Below are positions 60,156 to 64,000 of a stretch of DNA of 64,000 nucleotides, one piece after another (the first letter of the stretch is position 1; the number at the start of each line of letters is the position of its first letter). The position numbers and the translations under genes were made by a program. This DNA comes from Segetibacter aerophilus (GTDB taxonomy: Bacteria; Bacteroidota; Bacteroidia; Chitinophagales; Chitinophagaceae): NCBI RefSeq assembly GCF_007991655.1, contig NZ_BJYT01000016.1, positions 1-64,000 on the forward strand, read 5' to 3'. The notes under the pieces are model-generated. The model was not told the DNA's origin and searched no databases. It worked only from the letters and a program-made list of their open reading frames with translations.

Positions 60156-60686
60156 TTACGCAACCAGTTTCTCCTGGCACATTTGAACCACTCTTCTCTC
60201 TTCCACCTTTCTCAATCTGGCTTGTCTCTGCTTTTCTTTTGTCTCTGCTTTATGTGCTAATCCGTCCGTTCCCACACCACCTCTGGTCATGTTAGTTAAC
60301 TCAGCTCCTGCATCCCTGAACCCTTTGATATATGCTCTTTCAGCGTCACAGGCATCTGACTTGGTTTGAATACCATCTTCGATGACGACCATGATTAGTT
60401 TATGTCCATTTGTCAGTATCTCATTGACCCATTTATCCTTATTGCTTTTTCTCTTTCCAGCGTCCACAACATGCCTGATATATCTTAGGTTTAGCTTCAT
60501 ACTGGTGTACCCTACATATCGTATGTTTGTTGGTGCGTCACTTGACACCAGGACATAAATTAAATAAGGGTTTTCATAGGGGAAAGAATGGTTTTCTGCT
60601 TCTTTCTGCATCAGGCTGCGCTTATACCAGCCTTTTTGGTTTCTGCCAGGATAGCGAGGGTTTTTGGTTTGAGTTGTATTCGTCAT
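60156..60686 (-). CDS. GIY-YIG nuclease family protein
   Basis: A protein of 176 residues. The GIY-YIG core is YLIYVLVSSDAPTNIRYVGY followed by T, with the arginine in LRYIRHV and the metal-binding glutamate in CDAERAYIKGF. The C-terminus is basic and helical (KEKQRQARLRKVEERRV), with TRGGVGTDGLAHK before it as in homing-endonuclease-like members. The ATG at 60686 is preferred to the longer frame from 60770. It is the only minus-strand gene of the element. A DNA-cleaving role in transfer or defence is possible but unproven. Confidence 0.8.
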   Translation of the reverse strand: MTNTTQTKNPRYPGRNQKGWYKRSLMQKEAENHSFPYENPYLIYVLVSSDAPTNIRYVGYTSMKLNLRYIRHVVDAGKRKSNKDKWVNEILTNGHKLIMVVIEDGIQTKSDACDAERAYIKGFRDAGAELTNMTRGGVGTDGLAHKAETKEKQRQARLRKVEERRVVQMCQEKLVA

Positions 60687-60933
60687 AACTATTTTAGATA
60701 AATAGTCATGGTCGGGAGCAGAAGTTCTAAAATTCGAAAAGCGACTGTAATCCTTACTTAACAACAGCAACAGCTTCTTCCAGAAAAAAAATTATTTATT
60801 TTTTTGTAAATCCTTTGTAATACTATAGTGGAATCCTATTATTATCACAGTTACAACGAAGAGATACAGGATTTGAAGAGGTGGCCACCATTAATCTAAG
60901 TGAATCGGGAATTGTGCAAAAAATTAATATACT

Positions 60934-61818
60934 ATGAAAAGGAAAACCAGTGGAACGGACACTTCAAAACCGATAAGTTTTAGGCAGCTTAGAAGAAAGC
61001 TGGAACAACAAGAAAACTATGAATTAAACGGAATAATCTTCTCTTTACAAAGGAGTAAAGGTGGCAAAGATGCAATTAGATTTAAAGCCGTTGGGACCAG
61101 TGATCTTGGTGTATTTGCTTGTGATCAGTGGCTAATAAAAGGAGTTTTACGAAAGGAGAACATAAAAGGTAAAGAGCATAACGTGCATCATTACACAGCT
61201 GAAGATCTTTTTGAGATGTCAGAAGGCCGTCAGGTATTTCACTCAGGATTAGCTTTCACTGAGAACTACATAATTGATGATGAATCGGAAAAAGTAACGC
61301 TGGAGTCCCCAATGTCCCTACTTGAAATATTAAGCTATGGAATCGATGACTTTGACGATGCTTTAGTTGACGATGAATTTATTCGGAAAAGCCAGTTGGA
61401 TGAGATAAAGAAAGTTAACTACTGTAACAAGCACGGGTTGAAGTTTTCTTTTCAAGCTGTCCCATTAGCCTCAATCCGAGTAGCTGCGAGCGATTTAAAT
61501 ATGGGTAGCGTTATTAGTATTGGAATGTACCTCAAATTAGTCAAACGTGGAATTGACACGATGGGAGAAGGAATTTTTATTGACTTGTTATCAAAAGGAG
61601 AAGCCATTTATATCAACGACGTTTTTTTTATTCCTGCCATAAGTGACCTACACAACGATGAGGAAAACATATTAGATAAAGAGTTAGTCATACAAGTTGG
61701 AGATGAACACGGCTTGATAGTAGAAAAAAAGTTAGGTATTGATATAGTTTCTACAACCGATCTATTAAAAGCTGCTTTAAACATGAAGAATTTCGCTGAG
61801 ACTCCTATTCTAAATTAA
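60934..61818 (+). CDS. Element protein of unknown function
   Basis: A 294-residue soluble protein with a basic start (MKRKTSGTDTSKPISFRQLR) and an acidic middle (SYGIDDFDDALVDDEFIRKS). No family recognised. It shares style (acidic, soluble, no cysteine motif) with the next gene and with the 42.5-kb protein. Confidence 0.6.
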   Translation: MKRKTSGTDTSKPISFRQLRRKLEQQENYELNGIIFSLQRSKGGKDAIRFKAVGTSDLGVFACDQWLIKGVLRKENIKGKEHNVHHYTAEDLFEMSEGRQVFHSGLAFTENYIIDDESEKVTLESPMSLLEILSYGIDDFDDALVDDEFIRKSQLDEIKKVNYCNKHGLKFSFQAVPLASIRVAASDLNMGSVISIGMYLKLVKRGIDTMGEGIFIDLLSKGEAIYINDVFFIPAISDLHNDEENILDKELVIQVGDEHGLIVEKKLGIDIVSTTDLLKAALNMKNFAETPILN

Positions 61819-61826
61819 AATTACAA

Positions 61827-61881
61827 GGGTAGGATAATTTAAAATGGCTGTGATAGCAGATACAATCACAGCCACCCTACC
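61827..61881 (+). terminator. Two-part stem-loop
   Basis: TGGCTGTGAT at 61845-61854 pairs exactly with ATCACAGCCA at 61865-61874, and the outer GGGTAGG (61827-61833) pairs with CCCTACC (61875-61881). There is no T tract, so it may be an mRNA structure or operator rather than a terminator. Confidence 0.5.
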
Positions 61882-61947
61882 AATTCTAAATTCACAAATA
61901 AAAGAAGATCCAACAGGCATAGCCATGTTTGGAACAAAAACAATCCT

Positions 61948-62769
61948 ATGAAAGATTTACAACAAACAACAACAGAAGGAACAGTCGTGGCAGATGATAC
62001 TACGCAAGAGGAAATAAAGGCAACTGCAACAGTCCCAGAAGAAAAGCGTCACCAGGACAACGAGGACCAACAGTATATTGATTACCTGATTGGCGAATCG
62101 GAAAGGGAAGAGCAGGTAATCGAAGATTATTATCAGACCTTTAGTGAGGAAGCTTTGGCCCAGGAAAATGGCTTAATTGATTACGGCTATTATGATGAGC
62201 CGATTGAACAAGATCAGGTTTATTCCACCTATTGGTGCAGCCTAAATGGTACACATGAAGTTTTGGACCAACGGAATGAAGCACAGAAAAGGACCATCGG
62301 AATTGCGATAAACGTTGAGACGATGAATGGTTTTCTTTTTAAAAACAGTAAAACGTATCAAAATGAAATCGAAGTTGAGACTTATTTGAATGGCAGAAAG
62401 CTGGTGACCCGTATCTCACTGAACAAGTACAATGAATTATGCAGGGTAGGGCTTAACACAATAGACATTTGGTCGTTTTTTCAGTTATTCTATGACCAAG
62501 GTTCAATCGCAGTTGATAACCTACATTTTAGTCAATGCCCTAATACTTCCAGTCTTAACTATCTGAGCGAAGATGAAGAGAAAGTGGTATATGTGGAGAA
62601 TATCGAGATTTGGAATGACAGCATTTACGACTGCATAACCGTTCCCTGCACGACTTACTTCAATCACCCCACACAGTTTCTGGAGTTTACTGAGCATCAG
62701 TTCTTTGAGGAATACAACAAGAACATTCCTTTTGCTTCGCTGATATTTGGAGAATCAATGGCAGCCTAA
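61948..62769 (+). CDS. Acidic element protein of unknown function
   Basis: A 273-residue very acidic soluble protein. The N-terminal 100 residues are disordered-looking and rich in Glu, Asp, Gln and Thr (ATVPEEKRHQDNEDQQYIDY), followed by a compact part (TYWCSLNGTHEVLDQRNEAQ; VYVENIEIWNDSIYDCITVP). Unknown family. A DNA-mimic or anti-defence role would fit the charge, but that is only a thought. A strong terminator follows. Confidence 0.6.
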   Translation: MKDLQQTTTEGTVVADDTTQEEIKATATVPEEKRHQDNEDQQYIDYLIGESEREEQVIEDYYQTFSEEALAQENGLIDYGYYDEPIEQDQVYSTYWCSLNGTHEVLDQRNEAQKRTIGIAINVETMNGFLFKNSKTYQNEIEVETYLNGRKLVTRISLNKYNELCRVGLNTIDIWSFFQLFYDQGSIAVDNLHFSQCPNTSSLNYLSEDEEKVVYVENIEIWNDSIYDCITVPCTTYFNHPTQFLEFTEHQFFEEYNKNIPFASLIFGESMAA

Positions 62770-62780
62770 AGAGTGTTAAA

Positions 62781-62828
62781 TGAAGAAGAAAGCTTTGTAT
62801 TGTTATTAGGCTTTCTTCTTCATTTTTT
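62781..62828 (+). terminator. Strong rho-independent terminator at the element end
   Basis: TGAAGAAGAAAGC at 62781-62793 pairs perfectly with GCTTTCTTCTTCA at 62810-62822 and is followed by six T. Confidence 0.9.
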
Positions 62829-62946
62829 ACCTCTTTAAAATTTCAAAGACTACCCAATTATCTTGTTACCTGGTGCATTTACATTTTTCGCCCAGATGAT
62901 AGAATTGACAGGTTGGTGAACGTTCTAAACAAAAAACATTCTACAT

Positions 62947-62993
62947 TTAGGTACAATTTATTAAAACTTAGGTACAATTTTAAAACCGAGGAA
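62947..62993 (+). repeat. Paired TTAGGTACAA repeats and inverted repeat, right end
   Basis: TTAGGTACAA at 62947-62956 and 62968-62977, 21 bp apart, in the same orientation and spacing as at the left end. Three bases later, TTAAAACCGAGGAA (62980-62993) is the exact reverse complement of 39884-39897. These are likely recombinase or excision-factor binding sites. Confidence 0.75.
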
Positions 62994-63020
62994 GTTTTGC
63001 TTCAAGATGTTCTAAAACTA

Positions 63021-63056
63021 AAAAAGCCCTGAAAGCTAATGCTATCAAGGCTTTTA
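63021..63056 (-). terminator. Element-supplied terminator for tRNA-Leu
   Basis: AAAAGCCCTGA at 63022-63032 pairs with TCAAGGCTTTT at 63045-63055 (one mismatch). Read on the minus strand it ends in five T. It lies 8 bp beyond the tRNA 3' end, inside the element. Confidence 0.75.
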
Positions 63057-63060
63057 AGAA

Positions 63061-63115
63061 AAGTGCCCAAGACTGGATTCGAACCAGCACATCCTTGCGA
63101 ACGCTGCGACCTGAA
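63061..63115. repeat. att direct repeat, right copy
   Basis: 55 bp identical to 39647-39701. It covers the 3' half of tRNA-Leu from the anticodon loop, so strand exchange probably occurs within this half. Confidence 0.95.
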
Positions 63116-63147
63116 CACAGTGCGTCTACCAATTTCGCCACTTGGGC
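63064..63147 (-). tRNA. tRNA-Leu (anticodon CAG)
   Basis: An 84-nt class II tRNA. Acceptor stem GCCCAAG (63147-63141) pairs with CTTGGGC (63071-63065), discriminator A at 63064. The D arm is TGGCGAAATTGGTAGACGCA, the anticodon stem CTGTG/CGCAG with loop TTCAGGT, the variable arm starts CGTTCGCAAGGATG, and the T loop is GGTTCGAATCC. CCA is not encoded. The anticodon CAG reads CUG codons. The gene is intact despite the element at its 3' side. Confidence 0.95.
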
Positions 63148-63333
63148 ATTAAGGAAAGAGCTTGTCTGGTATCTTGTACTTATACTACGTTAGATATCCG
63201 GTTCCAAAAATAGTCTTATTTGCTATTCGAAGAATATTCAGGATATGAATCCGCCCTAGTTTAAAGAAAAATAAGAGACTTTTCCTAAAACGCTAAAATA
63301 GTAAGTAGTAAATCTCGCTTGCTCTTAACCTCG

Positions 63334-64000
63334 TTACTCTTGTTCGAAAGCTTCTTGCTGTTTTTTGTTTTTCTTGAACCAGAAATACATTGGAACCCCT
63401 GTTAGCATTAGCACTACCCCGATTGCTGCTTCGCGGGGGCGAGCGAAAATGGTATTGATAAAAAGGGCTGCACAGAACAAAATAACTATCGCCGGAACAG
63501 CAGGGTAACCCCAAACTTTATATGGCCGGGGAGTGTCAGGCATTTTTTTACGAAGTATAAAAACGCCTAAGGTAGTTGCACCATAATAAATAAAAACCGC
63601 GAAAATGATCATGTCTGTCAACTGGTCAAACGTTCCTGAAAGTATTAGCAGGCATGCCCAGACACATTGATATAGGAGGGAATTAGCAGGGGCTTTTGCG
63701 TTGTTCAATCTAGCCACACTGGGAAAGAAAAGTTCTTCTCTCGCCATCGCAAAGTAAGTCCTGCTACTGGAGAGAATAGTTGCATTGGTGCAGCCCAAGG
63801 TCGTAACAAGAATAAGAACTGAAATGAATAAAGCGCCGTTTTGTCCCCAAAAGGTCCTTACTGCTTCGATTGCTGCAATCTGGTTTCCGCCTTTATAAAT
63901 TTGCTCAAGGGCTGGAATTGAAAGCAGCGAAAGATAGGTCGCGTTGACAAGCATGTATAAGCCGATGATGATAAAGACTCCTATTGTAATTCCTTTTGGA
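63334..64000 (-). CDS. APC-family amino-acid permease, C-terminal part (cut by window end)
   Basis: The reading frame continues past base 64000, so the N-terminus is missing; about 222 residues are visible. They contain six hydrophobic helices, with GCTNATILSSSRTYFAMARE and the late RKKMPDTPRPYKVWGYPAVP, characteristic of LAT/APC-type amino-acid transporters. The C-terminal tail is charged (WFKKNKKQQEAFEQE). It is the chromosomal gene on the tRNA side of the element. Confidence 0.88.
   Translation of the reverse strand, partial: PKGITIGVFIIIGLYMLVNATYLSLLSIPALEQIYKGGNQIAAIEAVRTFWGQNGALFISVLILVTTLGCTNATILSSSRTYFAMAREELFFPSVARLNNAKAPANSLLYQCVWACLLILSGTFDQLTDMIIFAVFIYYGATTLGVFILRKKMPDTPRPYKVWGYPAVPAIVILFCAALFINTIFARPREAAIGVVLMLTGVPMYFWFKKNKKQQEAFEQE

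Larger units (their letters stand above)
39647..63115 (+). mobile_element. Integrative element in tRNA-Leu, 23.4 kb
   Basis: A perfect 55-bp direct repeat (39647-39701 and 63061-63115; 23,414 bp from one copy to the next) bounds the region. The right copy is the 3' half of an intact tRNA-Leu gene, from the anticodon loop to the discriminator base. A tyrosine recombinase is the first gene inside the left end. The inside holds genes typical of mobile elements (polymerase-like replicase, GIY-YIG nuclease, unknowns) and a cassette array. No relaxase, type IV coupling protein or conjugation gene is visible, so it is an integrative island or mobilisable element, not a self-transmissible ICE. Confidence 0.9.

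Noticed and set aside
39647-63115. A self-transmissible conjugative element
   Set aside because: No relaxase, coupling ATPase, VirB4/TraG or tra genes are visible anywhere in the 23.4 kb.

Overview
The window looks like a chromosomal segment of a Bacteroidota bacterium, most likely a soil or freshwater member of the Chitinophagaceae. The basis is two SusC/SusD nutrient-uptake loci, TonB-dependent receptors with carboxypeptidase-like N-terminal domains, a giant secreted protein with a type IX secretion (gliding-motility) C-terminal domain, LytS/LytTR two-component pairs, lipoproteins with Bacteroidota-style signal peptides, and almost no Shine-Dalgarno sequences. The assignment is inferred from gene content and style; no 16S gene is present.

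Bases 1-39600 are ordinary chromosome. In order they hold: a LytS/LytTR pair, a DoxX-like membrane protein, an AraC regulator with a CxxC head domain, an orphan ExbD, an ABC exporter pair, a TonB-type receptor next to a second LytS/LytTR pair, a DUF1801 protein, a SusD/SusC locus, a rifampin ADP-ribosyltransferase (arr), an amidohydrolase, small lipoproteins, a second TonB-type receptor, a nucleoside hydrolase, a flavodoxin-like reductase, an NHL/Ig-like/T9SS surface protein, a TlpA thioredoxin, an EF-hand protein, a complete SusC/SusD/SusE-like operon, an unusual VOC-VOC-cytochrome c-cytochrome c-rhodanese lipoprotein, and a secreted metallopeptidase-like protein. Several intergenic gaps carry copies of short dispersed repeats.

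Bases 39647-63115 are a 23.4-kb integrative element inserted in the 3' half of a tRNA-Leu(CAG) gene. A perfect 55-bp direct repeat flanks it, one copy inside the intact tRNA and one left behind next to the old tRNA terminator. It encodes a tyrosine recombinase at one end, a small winged-helix regulator, element-specific unknown proteins, a large protein with family-A-polymerase-like motifs, and a GIY-YIG nuclease. Both ends carry paired TTAGGTACAA repeats spaced exactly 21 bp, plus a 14-bp inverted repeat.

The most interesting part lies inside this element, at about 43.6-54.5 kb. It is an array of single-gene units, all on the + strand, separated by long imperfect inverted repeats that have the layout of integron attC sites (a 5' xYYYAAC box, a paired stem, an unpaired middle, a mirror stem, and a GTTRRRY end). 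Where it can be tested, the first 8-14 bases of each unit are complementary to the first bases of its own terminal repeat. That is the signature of cassettes that circularise and reinsert. No integron integrase is visible, so this is a CALIN-like array (attC sites without IntI) carried on a tRNA-integrating island. Most cassettes encode small secreted or lipid-anchored proteins of unknown function. Three genes of the island carry single-base frameshifts next to homopolymers.

Bases 63116-64000 return to the chromosome, with the rest of tRNA-Leu and the C-terminal part of an amino-acid permease that runs off the window.
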